Below, piece after piece: positions 25,182-37,571 of a DNA stretch of 64,000 bases; position 1 is the stretch's first letter; each line of letters starts with the position of its first letter. The stretch is from Glycine soja (Eukaryota > Streptophyta > Magnoliopsida > Fabales > Fabaceae), in assembly GCF_004193775.1 (NCBI RefSeq), contig NC_041004.1, forward strand, positions 32,698,411 to 32,762,410, written 5' to 3'. The notes beneath the pieces were generated by a model that saw nothing but the letters and a program-made list of their open reading frames with translations, was not told where the DNA came from and searched no databases. The position numbers and the translations under genes were made by a program.

Positions 25182-25208
<27 letters not shown>
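25182..25208. repeat. (TA)n microsatellite
   Basis: An uninterrupted TA run about 70 bp left of the CACTA end at 25280. Confidence 0.9.
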
Positions 25209-26134
25209 AGATAATTTATTAACAAAAAGAGTAATGGAAACATATTCTCTTTCATCTTTAATTTATATTTTACTAAGCACACTAGTACAAAAAGTATCTT
25301 TTACGACGGTTGAATTAGGTTTTTAACGACGGTTGAAAACCGTTGTTATAACTAATGTCGTTAAAAGTAAATTTCATGTAACGACGGTTCTAAAATAGAA
25401 TGTTTTTGAAAGTGTAAGTTTTCTAAGACGGTTAATATGTAACAGTTGTCTTAGAAAGCTCACATTCAAAGACGGTTACGACAACACAACTTTCTTAAAA
25501 AGTCTTTCAAACCCTATTTTCTAAGACGGTTCTTAGAATATCAACTTTCTAAGACAATTATTACATCATAACCGTCTTAGAAAATAAGGACAGAAAGACT
25601 TTTTAAGACGGTTGTGATGTAGTAACTGTCTTAGAAAACAATATTTTTTAATATTTTAATTTTTTCTCTTTTAATCATTTTATCTTTAAGCTGATAGAAA
25701 CCATAATTAAAAAAAATACAAACTTAGAAGAAGAATTACTACAATTAAAAAAAACACAGACTTATAAGACAAAATAAATTAAAAAAAGCTTACAATAATA
25801 ATGAGTAGGAGAAATGCCTTAAAAAAGTTTCGAGTTTCTGTGTAATGCAATAGTTCATTAGTTGTTGCATAGTCACATAAAAGTTAATTAAGAAATTTCA
25901 AGGAAGCTCAAGGTTACTATTCTGCATAGAAACTCATCAAACAATTGCAACTTGCAAGTAGAAGTAAATACAATCTATTTCAGAAAAAAAAAAAAATTAC
26001 CCAACATTTCTAGCGGTGGAGAACTGTAGCATACATCACAGTTCAGCAAGAAGATATGTGACTGTCATACAAAACATAAGATCATTTATCATTATTATTT
26101 AAAAAATAATCACATGTAAACTAATTGTGTATAC

Positions 26135-26232
26135 CCTTTTACAAGCATAAATTGGATGATGAACCATGGGTTGTCGTGCTAATGGAAAAAGTGGCTTGGG
26201 TACGTTGAATGACAATGGTCGGAATCTAGTAC
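26135..26232 (-). pseudogene. Captured mannose-1-phosphate guanylyltransferase alpha (GMPPA-like) exon
   Basis: Minus-strand exon bounded by TTTACAG (upstream, 26233) and a GTATAC donor (26134). It encodes [18 protein letters not shown] and then [14 protein letters not shown]. This is the nucleotide-binding N-terminal segment of the plant GDP-mannose pyrophosphorylase alpha-type protein. The preceding VGGPTK exon and the rest of the enzyme were not found. A G to R change (LAR versus the usual LAG) is visible. It is a fragment, not a functional enzyme. Confidence 0.75.
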
Positions 26233-27075
26233 CTGTAAATGTAAACATAACATCAAAATACATAAAATCATTATCAAGCATAAAATGAATCATTCTCCAA
26301 AAATCACGTTAAAATACTAGTTTACATGATTTTAAGTAAATGTTCACATGTTTAATTTCAAATTCAACATATTTCTATTTAGGTGGTTGAGATTAAATTT
26401 GAAAAAAATAAAAGGCAACACAAAGTGAGAAAAATATTAACTATTTTCTAAATAAAAGAAAAGAAAATAACCACTTCTAATTATTGGGAGAAGAAAACAA
26501 AAGATGGGGACATGTGCTTCATAAGGGAGTTTTAAAATGCCTATTTGTTACTACTTAACAATAAGAATTTATGAAAAACAAATAAGAAAAACTTAAGTAT
26601 AATTTTTAGTTTTTTAAGTATTATTTATCAATTAAAATTAGAGTTTTATCTTAATAATTAACGTTAAGTTTGAATATCAGTTTTTGTTATATGAATTATC
26701 AAAATAAAATTACAATTGCAATAAAGAATATCACTACAAAAAATTAAAATTGAATTATTGAACAAATAAACAAAGGCCATTAATAATATCCCATGTTTAC
26801 TTCCACAATTTTTCACTACTGTATTTATACGAAAGATCTAAAATTGACTAAATGATTTAAAAAAAAAATGATAAAAAGAGAAAGCACACATTCAGAATTG
26901 AAATATGGAAAAGAGCTTCATTTTCCTGTGATTATTTTGTCAAGTAGATAGAAATAAACATGATTTGAGATGACATTTTCATGTGATATTTTGTCTTCTT
27001 AATTACAAGAAATGCTATATGAGATACCTCTTTTAATGCCAATAAATTATCGTCATCGGTGATTTAAAATAATAC

Positions 27076-27140
27076 CCTTAAATCCCTTTCTACGCAGCTC
27101 AGCCCAATCAACATGCCTGCATTGCACTAGCCTGCAATCT
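27076..27140 (-). pseudogene. Possible captured PGP-phosphatase (GEP4/PGPP1-like) exon piece
   Basis: The minus-strand frame reads CRHVDWAELRRKGFKG and ends at a GTATT donor. The segment before the FDKDNT motif of plant mitochondrial/plastid phosphatidylglycerophosphate phosphatase reads similarly (VDW-ELRRKGFKG). The catalytic DKDNT segment itself is absent. The match is short, so the identification is tentative. Confidence 0.45.
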
Positions 27141-27306
27141 ACCATCTACGTTACAAAAGCATCATCAAAATAATTAATGTTATTTAATTTTGAATCAGAA
27201 TTTTTAGGACATCTTTTATAATTTATTTTTTACTCTATAAATTTTTCTATTTCTCCTTTATACAACTAATGCTGTAAATTTCAAATAAAAATGTCTTTGC
27301 CATCTA

Positions 27307-27309
<3 letters not shown>

Positions 27310-27343
<34 letters not shown>
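27310..27343. repeat. (CT)n microsatellite followed by (TA)n
   Basis: About 17 CT units, then TATATATA to 27360, inside the CACTA-type element. Confidence 0.95.
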
Positions 27344-27345
<2 letters not shown>

Positions 27346-28207
27346 ATATATATATATATAGTTATCTAAAGGCATTTGCAGCAAATAGCAATTGCAGCCA
27401 CAACACTACAATTTCAAAAGCCTCAGTGTAATTGCTATAACCCAAACACAACCGTGACTTCAATCTAAAATCACAAACAAATATCAACACTAAATGCAAT
27501 TTCACTTCCAAATACATACTTATAAGTCAATGGGAGCAAATTATATGTGTAACCTGTATGTCTTTTTTTTTTCATGGGAAAACTAGTAAATTAAAAGTCT
27601 AGTGAAATTTGAATCAATTTTAAACATTGAAAAAGGCACCTCATTAGTGAAAAGCAATGCATTCACGCAGCCTGCTTCAACTTCCACATGGAGCTTCGCA
27701 TCACATTCATCACAGGCCCCACCACTGCACGCTCGCTTCCACCCTCGTTCTCCTTTTGCCTATAACCCAAGAGCCACGAGTGGCAAATGGCAGCCACCAT
27801 CAACGACGTGCCTACACCACCACACAAAACTCAATCAATCACTCTCCAACATTCCCGCATCACAAGAAAAGAAATTATTTTCACTAATTGTTGGAAGGCC
27901 TAGAAAGCACGATTTGCGCATTTACATGTAACTCTCCGCTCAAGATTTTCTTCAACAAAATCCTCTACTCTTTGAGGAAACCATTGAGGCTCGCTTCCTC
28001 TCCCTTTGCAAGAACATGCTTCCACCTCCACACTACAATTATTAGCAGTAGCAGTGAGGCTTGGGTTCTCCCACCACCACACAAACCAAACCCACCTCCA
28101 CACTCCACCCTCACTCACTCGCTCACCCTCCCTCTCGGGTCAATGACCCAGACCCGCAAGCCCGCGAAGCCCAACAAAGCCCTTCTTCTTCATTCTCTAG
28201 CAGCGGC

Positions 28208-28325
28208 ATGAAACTCATTGTCCCCCTCCAAGGCGTGGTGCAGGGACACAGAGGGCTTCTCCTCGGGACCCTCGTCCCCTGCACGCTTTTCTACTTCCTC
28301 CAGCAGCACTCGCGACTACATGACA
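28208..28325 (+). pseudogene. Captured 5' part of a small membrane-protein gene
   Basis: ATG at 28208 starts MKLIVPLQGVVQG, with LLLGTLVPCTLFYFLQ next, a hydrophobic segment. I recall similar starts in short plant transmembrane proteins of unknown function (MK-IVPLQGVVQGRGGL), but this is from memory. Upstream sequence from about 27640 is unusually GC- and C-rich for the region and could be the 5' leader of the captured gene. The reading continues as low-complexity sequence to 28436 without the expected tail. Confidence 0.5.
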
Positions 28326-28660
28326 AGGAAGGAATAGGAAGAAGAAGAGATTGTGTCTGTGAGCAAGAGAGTGTTACGGTTTTGTTCTTTCGAAAAGAGG
28401 AAAGAAGCATTGCATTGGGAAGAGGAAGGAAGCATTAGAAAAAAGAAGTCACTGAAGCGAGGATATCGAGGAATTCAAATTCAAAATTTCACAATTTTAA
28501 AACGGTTTTTTCTTGAAACCGTATTTGAATAGTATAAAATAAAAGCGGTTTGGTGAAAACCGTCTTTAAAATATTTTCGCTATTTACAAAAATGCCATTA
28601 CCCATAAACAAAAACGGTTTTGTGGAGCCGACTTTAAATGCGTGTCATGGAATATGCATT

Positions 28661-30950
28661 TTTTAATTGAAAAATGTAATGACAGTGTAATTAAGCAAAT
28701 AAATTATTTTATTAAAATAATTTTAAAATTAAAAGGAATATAATTAAAATATTTAATTCACATACATTTTAAATGCTTTAAAATTTTTAAATCCTTTATC
28801 CAACCTCTTTATAAGGTAATTTCTAATTTACTTCAGTGTTATTTGTTTATCATTTGTGTTTATATTGGAATTTAAAATTTAGACATATATTATGACATTA
28901 CATATTTAATTTAGCCGTTAAAAATTTGATTTAATTGTATTTTATCCTCAAATTTTTTATTTTTTTTTAAATTTTATTCTCAATTTTTGTACTTATTAAT
29001 AAAAAAATGGTTGGGATAAAATTAACAATTTTCTTAAAAGTTGAGGATAAAATGTGTCAAACTAAAAACTTAGGAATGAAATTCGTCAAAAATAAAAAAG
29101 AAAAAAAAAGATTTTGGACTGACAGTGTAAAAAGTTTGCAATATAAAGTCAATCTCAATTCATCATATATAATAAATTTATTAATTTTTAAAATAATTAT
29201 ATTTAAGTAATTCAAACAATTAATTATTTATGAATAGACAATGATATAAACTCTTTTAGTACATAGATATTACCGTCGTTAAAAAATTGAAAATAAAAAA
29301 TGTAATTAACCCTTAAATATTTTATAGTCCCCCGAAAGTTTTTATTCAAGCTCCACGACTGTCCGTACCGATAAAACAAATCAAGATGTACTCAAACAAG
29401 GTCAAAGTTAATTCTGTCAAGTTGGTTTTCTGGTATGCAGGCGCTATAGTAACTTATAATAATGAAGCCCCACCATGAAGTATTTCTTCTTATTCTAAGT
29501 CATTGCTTTCCTTTCAAAACTGTAGGCGCCAAATGCCATTTCTCAACAAAAAAATGTTTTGCTTGATAGGATATTACAAGAAACAATGAAATTTTGAAAT
29601 GGAAGCATGAAGTTTCTTCGTGAATTTTGAGTTGGTTTGCTAATTTGATGATTATTATAGTTGGCAGTTTAGATACCCACCCAACCGTTTTATATTTTTT
29701 CATGTGATAAGATGTTATTTATTATTTATATCACTTGTGAAAGCAAAAAAAAACATAGTTGCCAATTTAACATTCCTCCAAGCAATGTGTTTTCGAGGAC
29801 AAGATGCAATTGAACATAAGTGTCTATAACTAAAAAAAAAAAAACTTTTCCAGTAGTTGAATGCATGAATGCATTGATGGTTCTAAATCTTCAGGAAATA
29901 TAATTTTGTGAAATTTCACCATTGTTACCAAAGAAACAAAATTGAACCAGTTTGCCCAGCAGGATATTGAATCATTGGATACAATCGGCATACGAATAGA
30001 ATTGAATTGAATCAATAATAACAATTATTTGAATTGAATCAATAATAACAATATAAGAAGTGGAAATATAAGATTCACTTGGTGGTAAAAAAAAAGATGA
30101 AAGTTGTAGATTTGAATCTCTTTCACTAACATGTTGATAAAAATTAATAACTAATATTTGCTGATAAAAAAAATATAATTAATTTTACAAAGAAAGAACC
30201 AATCTCAACCTCTGTTATCATCACATCATTGACAAGATAAACAATTTTGGTAGCAATAACCATGATCAGAATCAAACACCTAGGCAATACCAACTACCAA
30301 GCACTGCAATCTTATCAAACTGTTAGAATTGAAGTTCCTTCACTTCAAAAACTTCTCGTATGACTATTTACACATTGTCACTGGAGTGGTGACAATATGT
30401 GAATGGTTGTACAATTGCTAACATTGTTATTTTTTTATTGTTGAAAAATGGTCTTGATAAAGTATTCAATATTAGTCTTTTAATAGATGATTTTAATTAA
30501 GTGTCAAAATATAGTCTTTTGACTAATTGTATACTGATAGAAGAAATGAAGATTTGAAAAGCATTAAGACACAACAGTGGAGATTGAAAATACAAGTCAT
30601 TAAGGGTGAAGATCAAAAACAAAAGTCATCGACAGTGAAGATGATGACTGCAAGTTACTGGAAGTAATTTGGGAAGTTATGGGTAGCTATAAATTATTGT
30701 CTATAAATACTAGTTTGTACCATGGTAATATGATATGATTTAGCAAGGGTCCAACAACTTCAAATATCTTTTGCAATGGAAGAAAGGCCTAATGATCAAA
30801 GTAAGATGGAAAAGAACTAAGAAACCTTTCCAAAGCTTAGTCATGCAAGTGCCCAAACCAAGAATTATCTCATTTGTACAACTTAAAGATAAATTCAGCA
30901 AACTTAAAGATAATAATTTGAAGAGCACAATGAGCCCAAGAGTTTATACT
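28661..30950. other. Intergenic; no gene seen
   Basis: AT-rich sequence with a short tandem repeat of GAATTGAATCAATAATAACA at about 30002-30052. No coding region was recognised. Confidence 0.6.
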
Positions 30951-31274
30951 TAAGATGTAACACCCTGATATTTTGCTAACTGTAAATTGATGCTTAATGT
31001 ATTTCTCATGTTATTTGATTATGTGATTGATTTGGATGAGTTGAGGTATTGTGTGAATTAGCCATATGTGATTTGCTTGATGTGGATGTTGAGTTATGCG
31101 GAGTTTTATTGACTTAGGTTGAAATTATGAGATTTCAAGTTTTACCTAAACCTATCCCGAGAAAACTGTGATCCCAGACTCGTTAACCATTGGATCACCT
31201 TCACATATGTATTGTAGGTTTGTAACTTGCACCTTCATGTTTTGACCGTTGTGATTTGTAAAATAACACTTTTT

Positions 31275-31440
31275 GACATCTCGCTTAGCGCAAGAGGAAT
31301 TGCGTTCAACGTAAGAGAAATTACGCTCAGCGCGTAATATCACGCTTAATGCAAATTCCAACCTGAGAGGAATTGTGTTCAACGCGAAAAGTAGTGCATA
31401 GTGCCAAAACTGGATTACCGCTTAGCGAGAAAAGCTCGTT
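31275..31440. repeat. CGCTTAGCGC-type repeated words in LTR U3
   Basis: Degenerate copies of CGCTTAGCGCAAGAGGAATT / CGCTCAGCGCG / TTCAACGCGAAAAG occur about six times upstream of the candidate TATA, in the position of a U3 enhancer region. Confidence 0.55.
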
Positions 31441-32584
31441 AACCAAGATCTGCATATTATAAATACATTCTTCTACGTGAAAAACACGATTTTATGCCTC
31501 TCTCTCTCTCTCTCTCAAAACTTTGCCCAAACCACCCTAGAAACTCTTCTTCCACCACCCATGACCACTAGTGGCCACCACGAGTTGTCGTTACTTGTCG
31601 TCCGACCACTGCACGAAGAGGAACACTTTAATCGGAGTGAAATCCTCAGAATCCACCTCAAGGATTTGATGGAGAACAAGCTCCACATTCTTTCTTTCAT
31701 AGTTTTTTGAGGTAATCTTGACTTCTATGACTTTCTTCTAGTTAACTTGATCTTTTCTTAGTGTCCCTTGTGTTTTGGGTACCGTAATAGAATATTTTTA
31801 CACTTTCTTTGAAAATTCCTTGAAAATGAGATCTTGTAGAAGTTACCTTTTTGTAAAATTGATGTTACTTTTGTGATTTTTGTTGAATCTCGGTCACATT
31901 GGTGTGGTTAGAATTTCAAAATGACGTCTCTTTGTAGTAGAACTCGAAACACCCCTTAGCCCTTTTTGTTTTGACAGGGGTAATTGACCTTGAATGTTAT
32001 TACTAACTGTGTTTTTGAAGTCTATACTAAATTCCCTTCAATTTGGTTTATAAAATTATATGTTTGGACCAATGAACGTGAAGTGAAAGACCTTTGAGCG
32101 ACGCAGAGAGGAGCTAATGGAGAACTCACGATAGGTGAGGGGAGTTTATTATAATTTACGGCTTTTGATACTACAGTTGGGGTCAGGGAACCTAACTATG
32201 AAGATGTATGCATGTCCCTATTGCATGATGGTTTTTAAAAAAAAAATTGTGTTTTTGACGAATGAGATGTGATATATTTGTTATTGTTGAATGAAATTAT
32301 GAATGATGTTATTGTTGTAACAATTGGAATTTTTTAGAAATTTTTTAATTATAGAGGAGACTATGCCCAAAATTTTGATATTTGTTTTTCTATTTACTTA
32401 TTTATTAAATTTTAAATGTGCATAAGAGTTTGTTTTGAAAAACATAATTCTCCTCTTTAATTTAGAATTTTCTCCTAAAATATCAGTCTCGTGATATTAT
32501 GGATTGTGTTGTATGAGACTCATGTTGTCTGAAGACTTGGGGAGTGTGAACCCCATGCATGAAATTTATATGTATATGTATGGA

Positions 32585-32890
32585 ATATGATTATTGATGT
32601 TGTTATTGATGATAATATTAATAAAGAACGATGTTGTTATTGTGATAATATTGATATGAGAATGATGTTGTTATTGATGATAATGTGACATGAGGTGATG
32701 TTGTTATGGATGATAATATTGAAATGAGATGATGTTGGTAATGTCATTGAGATGAGATTATGATAATGTCATTGAGATGATATGATATTGATGTTGAAAA
32801 TGACATTGAGATGAGATCATGTTGACGTTGATAATGACATTGAGATGAGATGTTATTGATGTTGAAAATATCATTATGATAATGTATATT
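32585..32890. repeat. Degenerate GATGTTGTTATTGATGATAAT tandem array in LTR
   Basis: About ten imperfect units built from GATGTTGTTATTGATGATAA and CATTGAGATGAGAT words. It is tandem expansion within the LTR body and not coding. Confidence 0.8.
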
Positions 32891-33229
32891 GTGTATGTAC
32901 ATGGAGGGTACAATGACCATGATGGATATCCCTAGTGGGGGGAATATAATGATTAAAGAGTTTTAAACATCTCTAGAGGGGGATGACTTAGAATATTTAA
33001 TTATCCATGGTCAGTGCATTGATGATGTTTATGTTTCATACTTCATATTGTATGGAAATAGTATAAACTTTGTCAATAAGTACTTATAGTTTTTCATGAG
33101 GGGAAATACTTGTACACCGGGACGTGTCACTCGATTTGAAACTTCCTTGAGACTCGAGCTGATCACCATGGGGGGAGGAGTTGTCTTTGCATGACAAGGT
33201 GACTGTCAATGGTTTGACAAGTGTACCAA

Positions 33230-34375
33230 ATGTCCAAGTAGTAAAGACTCGAAAGTTAAGTGTCGATTTTGACATGGACTTTATTTTGTACTTGTGTTGG
33301 ATAATTTCGAATTTATAAGAGGAAAAGATAAGATAAGGTAAAAGATGAGTAAAAAAAATAGTAACTAAATAATAGATACCAGTAGACAAAGGAAATAATA
33401 TAAGACAAAAGAATTAATAGGGAATTTAATGAGATGATAATGTTAGGACCTAGCATGCGCCTAAGATGTATTATTTTTTTATTTTTCTTGATCAATCAGG
33501 TGAATTTATCCTATCCACATCTATTAGATTACTTGTCTCTCATGTCTCATGATGACAAGCTTATTTTACCTATCTATCTCCCAAATGTCTTTGCAAAGAT
33601 TCAATAGATAAAACGCATGAAGTTCTAATTCTAGATGTTTGCTTTGATGCATGAACATAATGCAATCACTCTATGTCTAGTAATAATTTTATTAAGATAC
33701 CACTTTTTTTTAGTTCTATTAGAAATTACCCTTTATCGAGTAACTAATTTCTAAAACTGATGCATGCAAAACCTTCCTTGTATTACCCTTTGCCGAGCAC
33801 CTAACCCCTAAAGATGATGCAATGATGAATGATACAAAAAATTAAAAGTAAAAAATGATAATAGGAAAGAAAAAACTTGTTTGCATTGATAAATATGAAG
33901 TGTACAATACATCTTTTGGTTTTTTAGACCTGTCAGACCCTAACTAAGGATTTAGCCTCTCATAGGTATAAGGGACCTTATACAACTAGAAATGGGGTAT
34001 AGGAACTAATGGAAGGAAAGGGATGGAAAAAAGGAATAGCAAATGATGAGAGAGAAGAAAGAATTCTCTAAGGGAGAGTTCTCAGACTTTAGGTGTGTAT
34101 TAGAGTGCTTTGAGACTCAGTGTGTCTTTTATCCTTGACTTGACTCTTTTTTTATAGTTGTTGGAATGAATTTGGGCCTGATGACAACAATCTTCCTTAT
34201 TCATATTTTTTATATTTTCTGTATCTTTTTGGCTTTTAATCCCTCCTTTTCATATCTGCAAATCATAAATAAGAAAAATATCAATTCCTAACATTTAAAC
34301 AAAAAATAACTGCTAAATATATATATTTAAAGATATTTCAATTATATTTTCATTATAAAGAACAACTCATATTTA
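33230..34375. repeat. Possible nested repeat inside the LTR
   Basis: The composition changes from LTR-like text to a block with repeated ACCCTTTATCGAGTAACTAA / ACCCTTTGCCGAGCACCTAA words (about 33730 and 33785) and an AT-rich right part. I infer a nested insertion that lengthened the LTR. No boundary repeat or target duplication was confirmed. Confidence 0.3.
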
Positions 34376-34950
34376 ACAGTTATCAGTGACCGTGACACTT
34401 GTTGCCTAATTTTCCTAAGTGAAAGTGTCGCATGGACACGCTTAGGCTATTTCCTGACTAATGGTACCACATTACATTTGAGAATCAAGGTCAGGTGCAT
34501 GCATCATATCAAGCATGATTGATTCAAATTATGAAAAAGTTGATGAATAGTTATTAAGTATATGTTATATTGATTGATAATTGTGTATGAGCATGGTACT
34601 TGTTATTGTTTATCTTGCTAATTATGGTTTTTTTTTATAATTGTTGGTTTCTTTTGTAATAAACTCACCCTTGCAATTATGTACCATATGGTTGGTACCT
34701 TGATGATCATGAGCCTTCGTTTGTGGGAGCAGATGGACAACAGTAGATTACATGGAGTGAGATTCTTTTGTTGGAGCCGCCAAGTCGACATGATAACGTT
34801 GGGATTATTTTGGGAGAGAGTTGTGTTTTGTCAATCAAATCCTTTGTAGTTGGTTCTGTAGTTCTTTTGATTTGAGGATGCATATTACAGATTTAATTAT
34901 ATGTATGAACTAATTTACTTTCAGTCATGTAAATGATGTGTATTGAGTTA

Positions 34951-34951
<1 letters not shown>

Positions 34952-34991
<40 letters not shown>
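34952..34991. repeat. (AC)n microsatellite
   Basis: About 20 uninterrupted AC units near the 3' end of the solo LTR. Confidence 0.97.
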
Positions 34992-34994
<3 letters not shown>

Positions 34995-35150
34995 TCATGT
35001 AAGTATTTGTGCATTGTTTAATGAACGTATATCGTGAAAAATTTATTCTCATTTTTCATAAACAAATTAATGGAGTTTTCATTTAAAAATTGAAATTTAC
35101 GCGATTTAGAGTAGTGATATCATAGCGACAATGCGGATCGTTACATAAGA

Positions 35151-37220
35151 TGCAAGTATGGTCTGGAGTTTATTTGGGTGAATTACATAGCTTTTGATCT
35201 AAAGAACTAATTAAGGCCTATTTTATAATTTTCCTTTAACTTTTGTATTTTATTTTCATGTAATAAGTTCAGACGTCTATTGACATCTCTTTAGGTTAGT
35301 TTTTATGCTTTTAGGTTTCCCTAGTTATTATAGTGGTTAGTCGGGTTTTATTGCTAGTGGAAATTTAATTCTAAGTGAGAATTAATTCCTAATGGGATGT
35401 TTAGAAGGAAGCCTGGCCTATAAATAGTAGAAACTTTGTAGCTTTGAGGAAATTTGAGTCTAAATGAAAGTTTGAGTTTTCTCCTTTCTTGAGAGCTTCC
35501 CTTGATTCTTAGGTAAAGAACTAAATCTAATTTTATCAAGGCAACTTGTGACAATCAAATCTATGACTTATCACTTACATTCTCACCTATTTCTTGAGTA
35601 TGACATCAACATCTTTCTCTAAAAGAAAACTAAGTCAACTTCTAAGTCTGGAAAGTTCAAGGCGATCTGCCCTATATCATAATAAAGGTTGAAACATGTA
35701 ACTCTCTCATATCCTCTTAAGTCCACATGACCTTTACGGATTGACGGGTTAAGACAATGTTTTTAACTACCATTTCAATTCTAGCATTTTACTTTTTTCA
35801 TCAAGTAACTTTATTTAATTTCACTTACCATTATTACACATCTTATTCTCATCTCTTTCTCATTTTTATATTACTTTTTCTTTTCGACAACATCTTCTCT
35901 TACTTAATATGTATCCATAGTTTGTTTGATTGTACTTGCAATCATATATTTTAAATTAAACTAAACATAAAAATTTAAAACATAGACCCATGGTAAAGGG
36001 CCTACCCGGAGGATAAAAGGTCTCCAAAGGAAGAATTGTCTCTTTCCTCAAATATACCTATAAGATTATGTTTGTTAATGAAAATAAACATAATTTTCAT
36101 CGTTAACAATTGTAAGGGTAAAATTTGGAAAGAAAAAAAGTTTAAAATGCTAATTTCTTACCGTTACATTTTTTATGTAAAATTTGTCTAAGTTATGAAA
36201 CTTATATAATTTTGATGAACTTGTCTCGAAAGAAAATGAAGATGACATTAAAGAATGGTCAATATTTGGAGTAAAATTTGAGAAATTGTATTCGTTGAAA
36301 GAATTCATTAACAAAAATTGATGTTTTTGATAACTCTATTAAAGCACACATGACATTTAAAAGTGTTCGGAAGTAAGAACATTTCAAAATTCGAATTGTC
36401 GATTGAAATAATTATAGAAGAAGTTACACAAAGTCATCAAATAAACATTCGGTTTGTGTATTTAGAAATAATATTGTATACGGGTCAAAATCATAGAATT
36501 TGAAGTATTAGAAATTTATAAATAAGACCCATGACTGTGAATTTTAAAATTGAATCATCATCACTTAACTCTTTAAATACTGACAACGCTGCACATCAAA
36601 ATTGGTATGGTTCAGAGGTCATCATGTTTGTATTCATTCCCATTTTTAATGAATTTGTGTTTCTTTATTTTAGTGGATATTTCTAAATCCTTTATTTTTT
36701 TAATCTCCAACCTTCATTATTTCAATTTCTACTTTTGGTTACTATTAAAATTAGTATCAAAATCTAATGATTGCGGAAATTATATTTTAAATAAAAAATA
36801 TTATTATAAAATCTATTTACAATCGATCTTACAAACCATTATATATAATATTACTATAATTATTTATGGATATTACTATCACTATATGTATTAAAAATTA
36901 TGAAATTACTTGTTTGATAAAAAAAACTTACAATCAAAAATAGAATATGTTGCATCTTTAAATATTTATTTATTAATATAATCATTTAATGAAAATTATT
37001 TTTTTATCATAATAAATTATCTTCGAAGAACAAATTATGAATTTCACTTAACAAGTTTTTTGAATTTGATGAAAGGATTAGAATTTTGGATGTTAAAAGA
37101 AAACTGAAGAGCTAAATGTTTTTAATTTAAAATAGATGAATTGAAATTGGAAAATTTTAAAAAATAAAAACATTAGATATCTCTATTAAAAAAAACCAAA
37201 ATAATATATTTAAAAAAATG
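35151..37220. other. Intergenic; no gene recognised
   Basis: 35160-35560 has an LTR-like look (CCTATAAATAG near 35418, then a CT-rich stretch), possibly an older element into which the solo LTR inserted, but no ends were found. The rest is AT-rich without coding signal, up to the promoter of the gene at 37572. Confidence 0.4.
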
Positions 37221-37571
37221 GGAGATGAAAATTGGAAGTAAGCCAAAATTTAATAAAGTAGTGTCAAATTTTCAATGGTTAGGAGGATTATTCGGGATCT
37301 TCCATTCGGAGGCTCTAGCATCTCTCATCATCTCGCTCTTTAATTTCTTTCTGCCTCCTTCGTGGGGTTTCGTTTTGTTTCGATTCTCGTTCTGTAGGGT
37401 TTTGTCATCCCTTTTCGATCCCCAATTACCCTTTTCTTTGATCATTCAGTGTTTTCTTCTCTTTCACTTCCTATTTCGATTTCCTCGTTAGGTTTTTCCT
37501 TGGAACCCTTAATCTCGCAAAACCAGCGGTTCAATTCAGTGTTCCCTACAATCTAGGGTTTCGTTTCGAAA

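Larger units (their letters stand above)
25280..28660. mobile_element. CACTA-type element carrying several gene fragments
   Basis: The left end, CACTAGTACAAAAAG, at 25280 is followed (25300-25640) by many copies of a GACGGTT/AACCGTC motif in both orientations, typical of CACTA subterminal regions. A second, smaller array of ACGGTTTT/AAAACCGTCTT motifs lies at 28499-28640 and probably marks the right subterminal region. A clean ...TAGTG right terminus was not found, so the right end is approximate. The interior holds exon fragments on both strands (26135-26232, 27076-27140, 28208-28325). Gene-rich CACTA elements such as Tgm-Express1 are known in soybean. Confidence 0.68.
30951..35150. mobile_element. 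Solo LTR of a gypsy-like retrotransposon with 5-bp TSD
   Basis: The element proper is 30956-35145 (4190 bp). It starts TGTAACACCCTGATATTTTG and ends CGGATCGTTACA, with 6-bp terminal inverted repeats TGTAAC/GTTACA. It is flanked by identical TAAGA at 30951-30955 and 35146-35150. No gag, protease, RT or integrase reading frame lies inside, so it is most simply a solo LTR, although a long one. A candidate core promoter (TTATAAATA near 31459) is followed by a CT-rich tract at 31497-31517. The gypsy assignment rests on the TGTAACACCC start, common in legume Ty3 LTRs. Confidence 0.75.

Noticed and set aside
26732..26743. CACTACAAAAAA as another CACTA start nested in the 25280 element
   Set aside because: No adjacent GACGGTT-type motif array and no target-site evidence.
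36607..36894. 95-codon plus-strand frame
   Set aside because: Low-complexity, no motif, no splice partners, no promoter context.
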